The translations under genes and the position numbers were made by a program. From an uncultured Murdochiella sp. (GTDB lineage Bacteria; Bacillota; Clostridia; Tissierellales; Peptoniphilaceae), in contig NZ_CABTXF010000003.1 of assembly GCF_902488755.1 (NCBI RefSeq), positions 1 to 62,506 of the forward strand: a DNA stretch of 62,506 bases. Reading direction: 5' to 3'. Under the pieces are notes generated by a model. It was not told the DNA's origin. It did no database searches and worked only from the letters and a program-made list of their open reading frames with translations. Shown piece after piece: positions 35,463 to 44,212 of this stretch (positions are counted from its first letter, which is position 1; each line of letters begins with the position of its first letter).

Positions 35463-35491
35463 ATTATAACCCATTCTCCGTTTCTACTCAA
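35463..35491 (-). promoter_or_regulatory. Promoter of the opp operon
   Basis: On the minus strand TTGAGT (35486-35491) and TATAAT (35463-35468) are separated by exactly 17 bases. The leader to the oppA ATG is about 155 bases long and contains no obvious structured switch. Confidence 0.75.
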
Positions 35492-35523
35492 GCGCAATAT
35501 CAATCATCGCGATGAATGAAAAT

Positions 35524-36102
35524 TCATTTTAGGGAAACACCTGCTTCTTTTAGCGCCTCTTCGACCTCTGCGCGAGGATACGGATCGTTCATTTTTACGG
35601 GATGCACCTCTCCGTCCTTCACATAGATTAACGCCGGAATGTACTCAATACCGTGTTTGTCAGCAAAATCAAGAAAAGTCGGATCCTTTATCGTATCCAG
35701 CGCCGAAAGAGCTAACTCGTTGTCGCTGACAATCTTCTGCATCGTCGGCGTAAACTTTACACAGTAAGGGCAGGTGACTCGTCCGGCGTAAAAAAGCAGC
35801 TCTTTCTTGCTTTCGATGGCGTCCTTGACATCCTGCATGGTGATGGCAGGATACGTCGCAATAATCTTCTCATACGTTTTCTGTTCTTCCGTCAATTCCT
35901 CGGAGGATTCTTCTGCGCTGTCAGAAATGCTCTCTTCCTGCGAGGCGCTTTCGCTTTCCTCCATCGAGGATACTACCGATGCCTCTACTTGTAAGGAGCT
36001 TTCACTCGCGCTGCTTTCCGGATTCGGCGACTTCCCACACGCACTCAACGCAAAGAGCAGTGCGAGACACAGAATGCCTATCTTTGTTTGCCTCTTCATC
36101 AT
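35524..36102 (-). CDS. Thioredoxin-fold lipoprotein
   Basis: 192 residues. The signal peptide ends with lipobox LSAC (cysteine at about residue 21). A Ser/Glu-rich linker of about 50 residues follows, then a thioredoxin-like domain with the active site CPYC (VTCPYCVKF) and a cis-Pro region EYIPALIYVKDG. It is probably an extracellular, membrane-tethered disulfide oxidoreductase. The start overlaps the sufU stop (ATGA), so it is translated as the last gene of the suf operon, an uncommon position for such a protein. Bacteriocin-accessory-type thioredoxins share this layout and are an alternative label. Confidence 0.8.
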   Translation of the reverse strand: MMKRQTKIGILCLALLFALSACGKSPNPESSASESSLQVEASVVSSMEESESASQEESISDSAEESSEELTEEQKTYEKIIATYPAITMQDVKDAIESKKELLFYAGRVTCPYCVKFTPTMQKIVSDNELALSALDTIKDPTFLDFADKHGIEYIPALIYVKDGEVHPVKMNDPYPRAEVEEALKEAGVSLK

Positions 36103-36542
36103 TCTCCTTCTTTCTCCTTTTCCAACATATCACGTAATGTGCGCCATGCCAAAACAGCGCATTTCACGCGCTGGGGCATATGTGAAATATCTTTTAAGGC
36201 AACAGCATCACCCAGTTGTTCTTCCAGAATCTCGTCATCCTGTTCCTCGCCCTGAATCATCGCTAAAAACGTTTCAATGGCATCTTTTGCTTCCTCCACG
36301 GTTTTTCCTTCGACCAATTCGCAAAGAAGAGATGTCGATGCCTGGCTGATAGCGCAGCCGTGTCCGGTAAAAGAGAGCTCTTCAATGCGATTCTCTTCCC
36401 GTTTGATATGCAGGGTAATATCGTCTCCGCAACTCGGATTATGACCGCGTTCACTCGCTGTCGCCTCCGCTAAATCATGGCGATGCGCCGACGCACGGGC
36501 ATGTTCCATGACGATTTGCGTGTATATTTGTTTCATATCCAT
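36099..36542 (-). CDS. sufU: Fe-S cluster assembly sulfur carrier SufU
   Basis: Zinc-containing SufU-type protein that accepts sulfur from SufS. It has 147 residues from ATG 36542, chosen because GAGGAA precedes it; upstream in-frame sequence belongs to sufS. The ligand and acceptor cysteines are visible in HNPSCGDDI, GHGCAISQASTSLL and RVKCAVLAW. The insertion of about 20 residues before the last Cys distinguishes SufU from IscU. It lies one base from the sufS stop. Confidence 0.93.
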   Translation of the reverse strand: MDMKQIYTQIVMEHARASAHRHDLAEATASERGHNPSCGDDITLHIKREENRIEELSFTGHGCAISQASTSLLCELVEGKTVEEAKDAIETFLAMIQGEEQDDEILEEQLGDAVALKDISHMPQRVKCAVLAWRTLRDMLEKEKEGE

Positions 36543-36543
36543 G

Positions 36544-37833
36544 TTAAAGTTCCTCACTGTACGGCGTTTGCGTTTCGGTCGCCGGAACACCCATTATACG
36601 GCGCACCTCCTTGATGGCTTCGATAAACGCATCCACCTCGTCAACCGTATTATAAAAGGCGACGCTGGCGCGGCAGCTGGCACTGATATGCAAGCCGCGA
36701 TGCAGCGGCTGCGTGCAGTGATGACCGGAACGAATGGCAACGTCTGAGGCATCCATAATCGTTGACACGTCATGCGGATGTATTCCGTTAAGATTAAAGG
36801 CGACCATCGTGCCGCAATCATGGTGTCGGGGACGATAGATGCTTACACCGCCGAGATGTTCCAGTTGCTCAGCAAGATACGCCGCTAACGCCTTTTCATA
36901 GGTTTCGATATTCTCCATGCCAATCGTTTCGAGATAGGTTATTGCCGCATCCAGTCCCACTGCGCCTCCGACGTTCATGGTACCTGCTTCAAATTTATAA
37001 GGCAATTCGGCAAAAGTGGAGGACATGTCCTCGACGTACTCGATCATTTCCCCACCGTACAAAAACGGCGACATCGCCTCCAGGAGCGATTCTTTTCCAT
37101 ACAGAACGCCAATCCCAAAGGGAGAGCCCATTTTATGTCCCGAAAAGGCAAAAAAGTCGCAGTCCCAATCTGTCACATCCACAGGGCTGTGCGGTGCATA
37201 CTGTGCGCCGTCCACCACGACGACAGCGCCGACGGCATGTGCCTTAGCAATCATCGCCTTCACCGGCGGAAGGGTGGCAATAACGTTGGAAGCGGCGCTA
37301 AATGCCAATACTTTGGTCTTCTCGCTTAGCTTCGCTTCAAAGTCCGCTTCATCCAGCTGAAAATCTTCGCCCAGCTCGATATAACGCAGGGTAGCGCCGG
37401 ATTGTTGACAGGCAAACTGCCAGTTGACGCAGTTGGAATGGTGTTCCATGCGGGTGATCAACACTTCATCGCCCGGCTTTAAGATGCGAAGTGCATAATC
37501 ATACGCAATAAGGTTGAGCGATTCGGTCGCATTGCGCGTAAAAATAATCTCTTTGGAACGCTTAGCGCCGATAAAGCGTGCAACATGTTCACGCGCCTTC
37601 TCATACGCTTGCGTAGCGTAAAGCGACAGTCGATGATTACCGCGCAGAGGGTTTGCGTTTTCGTGCGCATAAAACTGTTCCATCCGTTCCAAAACCGGAC
37701 GGGGACGTTGGGTTGTCGCCGCGTTATCCAAATAGATGACGGGCTTTTCTTCGTCCAAATACGGAAAATCGCGGCGCACCGTATCGAGCGAAAAATGCGG
37801 ATGGCGCAAAAGTTGTCGTTGCTGTTCGTTCAT
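36544..37833 (-). CDS. sufS: Cysteine desulfurase SufS
   Basis: PLP-dependent enzyme that removes sulfur from cysteine for Fe-S cluster assembly. 429 residues. The N-terminal block VIYLDNAATTQRP, the PLP lysine in FAFSGHKMGSPFGIG (about residue 230), and the catalytic Cys in IRSGHHCTQPLH (about 374) place it in the group II (SufS) class. It is 2 bases from sufD and overlaps no gene. The partner SufU follows directly. Confidence 0.95.
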   Translation of the reverse strand: MNEQQRQLLRHPHFSLDTVRRDFPYLDEEKPVIYLDNAATTQRPRPVLERMEQFYAHENANPLRGNHRLSLYATQAYEKAREHVARFIGAKRSKEIIFTRNATESLNLIAYDYALRILKPGDEVLITRMEHHSNCVNWQFACQQSGATLRYIELGEDFQLDEADFEAKLSEKTKVLAFSAASNVIATLPPVKAMIAKAHAVGAVVVVDGAQYAPHSPVDVTDWDCDFFAFSGHKMGSPFGIGVLYGKESLLEAMSPFLYGGEMIEYVEDMSSTFAELPYKFEAGTMNVGGAVGLDAAITYLETIGMENIETYEKALAAYLAEQLEHLGGVSIYRPRHHDCGTMVAFNLNGIHPHDVSTIMDASDVAIRSGHHCTQPLHRGLHISASCRASVAFYNTVDEVDAFIEAIKEVRRIMGVPATETQTPYSEEL

Positions 37834-37835
37834 TC

Positions 37836-38969
37836 CTATCTCTTTCTCGTTATCAAACGCTCATGAATCGCCTGTCGAATATTCTCCTTCAAAACCGGAT
37901 CGGGGAGACGATCCAACGTCTCTGCCATGCGCGATTCTACAATCATCCCTTCCGCTTCGCTTCGACTCAATCCGCGGCTCATGAGATAGAAAAGCATCTC
38001 TTCATCGACACGTCCGGCGGAAGTTGCATGATTTCCTTCGACAGCGTCTTCGTGGCACAGGAGAACCGGCACCGCGACCGAATGCGCTTCGTCGCTCATC
38101 AAAACCGTGACCTCTTCTTCGTCGCCTACCGCGCCGCGCGCACCTTCTAAAAAGTCCAACGTTCCGCGGAAAGACTTGTACGCCTGATCAAGGAGCGCTC
38201 CATCTGCGCGAATTACCCCTTCGGTATACAAACCATGAAAACGGACATGGTAGAAAAGATCGATCTTCTCCTGCTCTTGGGCGAGGTAGGCGACATATTC
38301 TTCCATCTTCGCTTCCACACCTAACAGATCACCGGACAGATGATAATTCGTTCGTGCGCCGCCCAGTTCCACATGGGCAACCCGAAGGTTTCCACCATCG
38401 GCGACCGTAAAGGCGACACGCTGGTTGCTTATGGCGTTACTGTTGAGCCGATTAATTAGCACAAGCTGTAAATCGGCATCCTCTTCCACTGCGATATCCA
38501 GCATACCGTTTCGGGAGACCTTTGTATCCTCGTCGCTTTTTACGTCCAACACGACCGTTGCGCAATGTCCGCACGGTACGCGCAGCTGCAGCCGATCCTG
38601 CAGAACCGGATTTTCTTTCGATAGAGCAAAATGCAGGGTTTGCACTGCGCCATCTTCTACTGCCCACGAATAGGATACGTTCGCTTCCTGGGCATTTTTT
38701 GCTGCTACGGCTTCAGAAATACCCTGTGCATCGTGTCCCACGTTGCCGAAATCGACACCGCTCTGCTCTTGGACTTTTCCTTCTGTACGCTGCGCGTCGG
38801 TAAGTCCTTCGGTCGTTACGCCTTCAAAAGGAACCGTTTTCGGATACTCTTCTATCTGGGTCGGAACATCGTTGACTTTGAGCCACCGACAAGTTCTTGC
38901 GGGCAGCTCGCTTCCCCGATCTTGTTGAATATTGGTTTTTCGTGTCTCTTCCGTATGAAGAACGCTCAT
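37836..38969 (-). CDS. sufD: Fe-S cluster assembly scaffold subunit SufD
   Basis: 377 residues, with the beta-helix core of the SufB/SufD family and the C-terminal segment EMLFYLMSRGLSRSEAEGMIV. It shares that segment with SufB, but lacks SufB's Fe-S-binding pattern. It forms SufBC2D with the neighbouring products. The start overlaps the sufB stop by 4 bases. Less conserved than SufB, as usual. Confidence 0.9.
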   Translation of the reverse strand: MSVLHTEETRKTNIQQDRGSELPARTCRWLKVNDVPTQIEEYPKTVPFEGVTTEGLTDAQRTEGKVQEQSGVDFGNVGHDAQGISEAVAAKNAQEANVSYSWAVEDGAVQTLHFALSKENPVLQDRLQLRVPCGHCATVVLDVKSDEDTKVSRNGMLDIAVEEDADLQLVLINRLNSNAISNQRVAFTVADGGNLRVAHVELGGARTNYHLSGDLLGVEAKMEEYVAYLAQEQEKIDLFYHVRFHGLYTEGVIRADGALLDQAYKSFRGTLDFLEGARGAVGDEEEVTVLMSDEAHSVAVPVLLCHEDAVEGNHATSAGRVDEEMLFYLMSRGLSRSEAEGMIVESRMAETLDRLPDPVLKENIRQAIHERLITRKR

Positions 38970-40453
38970 CCGATCGCTCCTTTCAGTTCCAAAGTGATCA
39001 GATTGTTCATTTCTACTGCATATTCCATCGGCAGCTCTTTCGCAATCGGTTCAGCGAAGCCACGCACAATCATGGCTTTCGCCTCTTCTTCGGGAATGCC
39101 GCGACTCATCAGGTAAAAGATAGCTGTTTCATCGATGCGCCCGATTTTCGCTTCATGCCCTAAATCCACGTCATCGGTAGCGATGCGAATGGCAGGGATG
39201 GTGTCCGAACGGCTTTCTGCGTCCAACATAAGCGATTCACAGGAAACCGAACATTTCGACCCTTTTGCTTTTTCGTTGACATCCACCGTACCGCGATAGA
39301 TGGCGACACCGCCGGACTTGGAGATGGATTTGGAGTTTATCGTAGAATAGGTATTCGGCGCATAATGCATCACTTGTGCGCCGGTGTCGAGATATTGTCC
39401 CTTGCCGGCAAAAGTGATGCCGGTAAACTCGCTGCGTGCGCCTTCCCCGACTAAGAGACTTGACGGATAGAGCATGGAACAAGCCGAACCGAACGACCCG
39501 GAAACCCATTCAATGGAACCACCCTTTTCCACCCGCGCTCGTTTTGTGTTGAGGTTATACATGTTTCGCGACCAGTTTTCAATCGTGGAATAGCGCAGAT
39601 GCGCATTTTCTTTGACATACAGTTCAACCGCGCCGGCATGGAGATTTAACGTATTGTATTTTGGCGCGGAGCAGCCTTCGATAAAATGCACCGATCCACC
39701 CTCTTCGACCAGAATGAGCGTATGTTCAAATTGCCCTGCTCCGGGCGCATTCAGACGAAAATAACTTTGCAGCGGAATATCCACGTCCACGCCCTTCGGC
39801 ACATAAACAAACGATCCGCCCGACCACACGGCATAATGCAACGCAGCATAGCGATGTAGACGCGGCGTAATGAGTTTGCCGAAATGCGCTTTAATAATAT
39901 CGGAATACTCACGCACCGCCGACTCAAAATCGGTGTACACTACCCCCTGTTCTGAAAGATAGCTGCGCATATTGTGGTAAACCACTTCGGAGTCATACTG
40001 TGCGCCCACGCCGGCAAGCGACTCTAACTCCGCTTCGGGAATGCCTAACTTGGTAAAGGTGTCGCGGATCTCGTCCGGCACATTCTGCCAATCTCTTGCC
40101 ATTTGTGCTTTGGGACGCACGTAAGTCGAAATCCGGTTCATGTCGACCTCATGCAAATCCGGTCCCCAATTCGGATTCTCTGAGGCGTTAAAAATCTCCA
40201 GTGCTTCGAGGCGCTTGTCCAACATCCAGGACGGCTCCTCTTTATTGGCGGATATTTCTCGGATAATATCCGCCGTCAAGCCATTCTCCACTTTTACATC
40301 GTATTCAAACGCATTCTTCTGGTCGTACACGCCGCGCGGCAGCTCCTTAACGTCGGATTTTTCCGCCGCCTGAAATTCACCGGCCGCCAGACGCGCTTCC
40401 CGTTCCGCTTTTCGCCGCGCATGGCGCAGCGCCGCGTCGTCATTTCTGTTCAT
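38966..40453 (-). CDS. sufB: Fe-S cluster assembly scaffold SufB
   Basis: Main scaffold of the SUF complex, 495 residues. The C terminus has AIFYLMSRGIPEEEAKAMIVRGFAEP, and the core includes HFIEGCSAPKYNTLNLHAG and the near-invariant CSVSCESLMLDAESRSDTIP. The N terminus is charged (HARRKAEREARLAAGE) and somewhat longer than average. It overlaps sufC by 14 bases and sufD by 4. Confidence 0.95.
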   Translation of the reverse strand: MNRNDDAALRHARRKAEREARLAAGEFQAAEKSDVKELPRGVYDQKNAFEYDVKVENGLTADIIREISANKEEPSWMLDKRLEALEIFNASENPNWGPDLHEVDMNRISTYVRPKAQMARDWQNVPDEIRDTFTKLGIPEAELESLAGVGAQYDSEVVYHNMRSYLSEQGVVYTDFESAVREYSDIIKAHFGKLITPRLHRYAALHYAVWSGGSFVYVPKGVDVDIPLQSYFRLNAPGAGQFEHTLILVEEGGSVHFIEGCSAPKYNTLNLHAGAVELYVKENAHLRYSTIENWSRNMYNLNTKRARVEKGGSIEWVSGSFGSACSMLYPSSLLVGEGARSEFTGITFAGKGQYLDTGAQVMHYAPNTYSTINSKSISKSGGVAIYRGTVDVNEKAKGSKCSVSCESLMLDAESRSDTIPAIRIATDDVDLGHEAKIGRIDETAIFYLMSRGIPEEEAKAMIVRGFAEPIAKELPMEYAVEMNNLITLELKGAIG

Positions 40454-41210
40454 CGGTGACCTCCTCGGTCATCTCGCGGCGAATCCATTCGTATCCTTCT
40501 CGGTTAATACGGTCTGCCAATTCTGCGCCGCCGTTTTTCACGACTCTGCCGTCAATCACCACATGCACAAAATCCGGATGCAGATATTCCAAAATACCGC
40601 TGATATGCGTAATGATGAGGCACGCCTTGGTGTCATCCAGAAAATCGGCGACACCCCGACTGACAATGCGCACAGCGTCCACATCCAAGCCGGAGTCAGT
40701 TTCGTCCAACAGAATAAGCTTCGGATCCAACACCTGCATCTGCAAAATTTCCGTCTTTTTCTTTTCGCCTCCGGAGAAGCCGACATTCAAATAGCGTTCT
40801 GCGTATTCCGGTGCCATGGACAGTTCTTCCATCTTCTCTGCGAGCGCTTTCTTGAATTGCAGAACCGATGGGGTTTTTCCTTCACGCTGCCCTTTTGCCG
40901 TGCGCAGAAAATCCTCGACGCTTACACCAGGCACTTCCTGCGGCGTTTGAAAGCTCAAAAAGATGCCCTTTCGGGCGCGCTCATCCGCGCTATTTTCGAG
41001 AATGCTCTCGCCCTCAAAAAGAATATCCCCTTGATGCACGTGATAATGGGGGTGCGCCATGATGGCGTTGGCAAGCGTCGATTTTCCGGCACCGTTTGGT
41101 CCCATCACGACATGAATTTCGCCCGGGTTAATGGTTAAGTCGATGCCCTTCAAAATGTCGCTCTGATCAACACCAACATGTAAGTTTTTCAGTTCCAGTA
41201 ATGCGGACAT
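40440..41210 (-). CDS. sufC: Fe-S cluster assembly ATPase SufC
   Basis: ABC-type ATPase of the SUF complex, 256 residues. Walker A is GPNGAGKSTLANAI, the signature is FSGGEKKKTEILQ, and Walker B is LILLDETDSGLDVDAV, all typical of SufC. First gene of the suf operon. It starts only about 24 bases after the tkt terminator hairpin, so the suf genes may depend on read-through from tkt or on a promoter inside the tkt end; I could not identify one. No Rrf2/IscR regulator gene is adjacent. Confidence 0.95.
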   Translation of the reverse strand: MSALLELKNLHVGVDQSDILKGIDLTINPGEIHVVMGPNGAGKSTLANAIMAHPHYHVHQGDILFEGESILENSADERARKGIFLSFQTPQEVPGVSVEDFLRTAKGQREGKTPSVLQFKKALAEKMEELSMAPEYAERYLNVGFSGGEKKKTEILQMQVLDPKLILLDETDSGLDVDAVRIVSRGVADFLDDTKACLIITHISGILEYLHPDFVHVVIDGRVVKNGGAELADRINREGYEWIRREMTEEVTDEQK

Positions 41211-41233
41211 GTTTTCCTCTTTCCTACGTAAAA

Positions 41234-41253
41234 GCCTCGCCCTTCGGCGAGGC
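41234..41253 (-). terminator. Terminator after tkt
   Basis: GCCTCGCC and GGCGAGGC form an 8-bp stem with a 4-base loop; the minus strand continues TTTTACG. It lies between the tkt stop and sufC and may be leaky because the T-run is short. Confidence 0.8.
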
Positions 41254-41259
41254 TGCGAC

Positions 41260-43260
41260 TTATCGTGTGAACGTGTCGCGGTATGCCTTGACCACCGCTT
41301 GCGTAGTTATACCCAATTCACGCAGTACTTCCTCCGCCGGAGCAGACAAACCGAAGCGATCAATGCCCAAGGCAACACCATCCAATCCGACGTAGCGTTC
41401 CCACCCGAAAGTGGTCGCCGCTTCGAGGCTCAAGCGGTTGCGCACCGCCGAAGGCAACACCTTCTCGCGGTAGGCGGCATCCTGACGGTCAAAACGCGCG
41501 GTACTCGGCAGAGAAACCACCGAAACATCAATACCGTCTTCGCCAAGCATCTTCTGCGCTTCGATGAGCAATTGGACTTCTGAACCCGTGCCCATCAAAA
41601 TGCCGTCCGGTATCTCTTTTTTCGACGGGGAAAGCACATAACCGCCACGGGCAACGCCTTCCTCCGCTTTTTCGTCCGTCGTCGGCAGTACCGGAATATT
41701 CTGGCGGGTTAACACGAGCATCGTGGGATGATCGGTGCTCTCTACTGCGAGCCGCCAAGCCTGCGCGGTCTCGTTGGCATCCGCCGGACGCAGAACATCC
41801 AAGTTCGGCATGGCGCGCCAGCTCGCTAACTGCTCGATCGGCTCATGCGTAGGACCGTCTTCTCCGACGGCAACACTATCGTGGGTTAAGACATAGATGA
41901 CCGGCAGTTTGGACAAAGCAGCGACACGCGCCGCGCCGCGCAAATAATCGGAAAAGACAAAGAAGGTAGCGCCGAAGACTTTTGTACCGCCGTGCAAGGC
42001 AATGCCGTTGTTGATGGCCGCCATGGCAAACTCGCGCACACCGTACCAAATGTTGCGATAGGCATCGTCTTCTACGCGAAAAGCACCTTCGCCGGCAATC
42101 TGTGTTTTATTGGAGCCAGAGAGGTCAGCCGATCCGCCCCAGAAATTGGGCAGCTCCTTCGCGATGGCTTGCAGGACGGTATGCGATGTTGAGCGTGTTG
42201 CCTCGGCTTTATCGCCTTCTTTCCAGGAGGGCAGCGCATCCGTCCAGTTTTCCGGCAGTTTTCCGGCAAAGGCATCGGCATAGGCTTTTGCCTGCTCCGG
42301 ATTCTTCGCCGACAGACGGTCAAAGCGCTCCTGCCAAGCGCGTTCTTCTTGCTCACCGCGTTTTCCGACAACCTCCGCAAAATGAGCTTTCACTTCTTCG
42401 GGAACGGTAAATGCGGGATAATCCCAACCCAAGGTCTGTTTTAATGCTTCCGTCGCCTCTTCTCCGAGCGGTGCGCCATGCACACTGTTCGTGCCCGCTT
42501 TGGGCGATCCATAACCGATAATAGTGTGTGCTTCAATGAGCGTCGGATGCTCTTTATCGGCACGTGCTTCCCGAATAGCCTCCGCAATCGCCTCTGTGTC
42601 GTTTCCGTCGGCAACATCCAACACCTGCCAACCATATGCACGGAAGCGTTCTGCCACGCTTTCGGTAAAGACCTGCTCGGTCTTTCCGTCCAAACAAATC
42701 GCATTGGAATCGTAAAGGACGATGAGTTTTCCTAATTTCAGATGACCGGCGAGGGATGCCGCCTCGGCACTAACCCCTTCCATCAGATCGCCGTCACCGC
42801 AAAGAACATACGTGTCATGATCCACGAGCACTTCCCCATCGCGGTTAAACCGTGCCGCCAGATGGGCTTCCGCCATCGCCATTCCCACGCCGTTGGCAAA
42901 TCCCTGCCCAAGCGGGCCCGTAGTGGCTTCCACGCCCGGCGTATGGTGTACTTCGGGATGTCCCGGTGTTTTCGCATCCAACTGACGAAACTGTTTCAAG
43001 TCCGCAAGGGAAAGATCGTATCCGGAAAGATGTAAAAGGCTATACAGCAGTGCCGAGCCGTGCCCCGCCGATAAAATGAAGCGGTCGCGGTTGGACCACG
43101 CCGGATTTTTTGGGTTTTGCCGTAAAAACCGCGTCCAAAGCGTATACGCCATGGGCGCCGCGCCCAGTGGAAGACCGGGATGACCGGAATTTGCCTGATT
43201 GATTTGGTCAACGCTCAACATGCGTATGGTTTGAATGGCAAGCTGTTCTATGGATTTCAT
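41260..43260 (-). CDS. tkt: Transketolase
   Basis: Thiamine-diphosphate enzyme of the pentose phosphate pathway; 666 residues. The N-terminal pattern QANSGHPGLPLGAAPMAY, the ThDP motif CGDGDLMEGVSAEA, the substrate block HDSVAVGEDGPTHEPIEQL, and the C-terminal domain are all present. The start is ATG 43260 with AAGGAGG; the frame extends to 43404 but that part overlaps mrp and lacks a site. It follows mrp by 61 bases. Confidence 0.96.
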   Translation of the reverse strand: MKSIEQLAIQTIRMLSVDQINQANSGHPGLPLGAAPMAYTLWTRFLRQNPKNPAWSNRDRFILSAGHGSALLYSLLHLSGYDLSLADLKQFRQLDAKTPGHPEVHHTPGVEATTGPLGQGFANGVGMAMAEAHLAARFNRDGEVLVDHDTYVLCGDGDLMEGVSAEAASLAGHLKLGKLIVLYDSNAICLDGKTEQVFTESVAERFRAYGWQVLDVADGNDTEAIAEAIREARADKEHPTLIEAHTIIGYGSPKAGTNSVHGAPLGEEATEALKQTLGWDYPAFTVPEEVKAHFAEVVGKRGEQEERAWQERFDRLSAKNPEQAKAYADAFAGKLPENWTDALPSWKEGDKAEATRSTSHTVLQAIAKELPNFWGGSADLSGSNKTQIAGEGAFRVEDDAYRNIWYGVREFAMAAINNGIALHGGTKVFGATFFVFSDYLRGAARVAALSKLPVIYVLTHDSVAVGEDGPTHEPIEQLASWRAMPNLDVLRPADANETAQAWRLAVESTDHPTMLVLTRQNIPVLPTTDEKAEEGVARGGYVLSPSKKEIPDGILMGTGSEVQLLIEAQKMLGEDGIDVSVVSLPSTARFDRQDAAYREKVLPSAVRNRLSLEAATTFGWERYVGLDGVALGIDRFGLSAPAEEVLRELGITTQAVVKAYRDTFTR

Positions 43261-43321
43261 TTTTCCTCCTTGCGCAGAACGCGATTGTTTTCGGAAGCCG
43301 TTTCGTCTTTTGCACAACGCA

Positions 43322-44212
43322 CTACTCGGCTTCGTTTTCCAGAATGGCAGAAATGGTTGGGGCAAACGGGCTCGTATCGGCTTCTTCCACGCGACCGCTA
43401 TCAATTAACGTCGCTAAACCCGGATTGATAGCAATCTTCGCCAGCACGGGAAGGTCATAGCGTTTGGCGACATCGTCGATACGGCTTTTGCCGAAAATTT
43501 CATAGCGTCGCTTAGTGTCCGGCGCTTCAAAGTAACTCATATTTTCCATGATACCAAAAACGGGAAGGCTCATCATCTTCGTCATGTTAATAGCTTTCTC
43601 CACCACCATGCTGACCAGCTCCTGCGGAGAAGTAACAATGAGCACACCGTCCACAGGAATCATCTGAAAGACCGTCAACGGCACATCGCCCGTTCCCGGA
43701 GGCATATCGACAAAAAGGTAATCCACATCTTCATATACAACTTCCGTCCAGAATTGCTGAATCGCACTGCCGACGAGTGCGCCTTTCCAAAGCACCGGAT
43801 CGGTGTCATGCGGCAAAAGCAAATTCGTGGAAACCACCTGAATACCGCTTTTCGTGCGTCGCGCGTAGGGAACGCCATTTCGACGCTCCAAGCCCCCATC
43901 CAATCCAAAAGCATGAGGAATGGAAGGCCCCGTCACATCGGCATCCAGAATCGCCGCTTCTCGTCCCGTCTGTTGCATCGCAAGTGCACACATCGTCGTG
44001 ATCATGGATTTGCCCACGCCGCCTTTTCCGGACATCACCGCCACCACGTGACGGATACGGCTCTTCTCGTGCGGTTCCTTATAAAATACAGGCATCTTGC
44101 GTTTTTGTTGCGCTTTTCCCTTCCCCGCCGTTTGCTCGTTGTTCTCTTTTTTTTCTTGCTCTGCGCTATCTTGCGCGGACGATTCGGCAGAAACCGTCAT
44201 TCTATCGCTCAT
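43322..44212 (-). CDS. Mrp/ApbC-type P-loop ATPase, Fe-S carrier
   Basis: Soluble ATPase family implicated in Fe-S cluster transfer. 296 residues from ATG 44212 (site AAAGGGGAG). The first 60 residues are a charged, low-complexity leader. The deviant Walker A is MSGKGGVGKSMITTM, then DADVTGPSIPHAFG and FVDMPPGTGDVPLT. The paired CxxC of many Mrp proteins (usually near residue 220 of the core) is not visible: the segment reads MENMSYFEAPDTKRR where others have CPHC. Cluster binding by this copy is therefore doubtful. The start overlaps the fni stop (ATGA). The suf operon is 2 kb downstream. Confidence 0.88.
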   Translation of the reverse strand: MSDRMTVSAESSAQDSAEQEKKENNEQTAGKGKAQQKRKMPVFYKEPHEKSRIRHVVAVMSGKGGVGKSMITTMCALAMQQTGREAAILDADVTGPSIPHAFGLDGGLERRNGVPYARRTKSGIQVVSTNLLLPHDTDPVLWKGALVGSAIQQFWTEVVYEDVDYLFVDMPPGTGDVPLTVFQMIPVDGVLIVTSPQELVSMVVEKAINMTKMMSLPVFGIMENMSYFEAPDTKRRYEIFGKSRIDDVAKRYDLPVLAKIAINPGLATLIDSGRVEEADTSPFAPTISAILENEAE

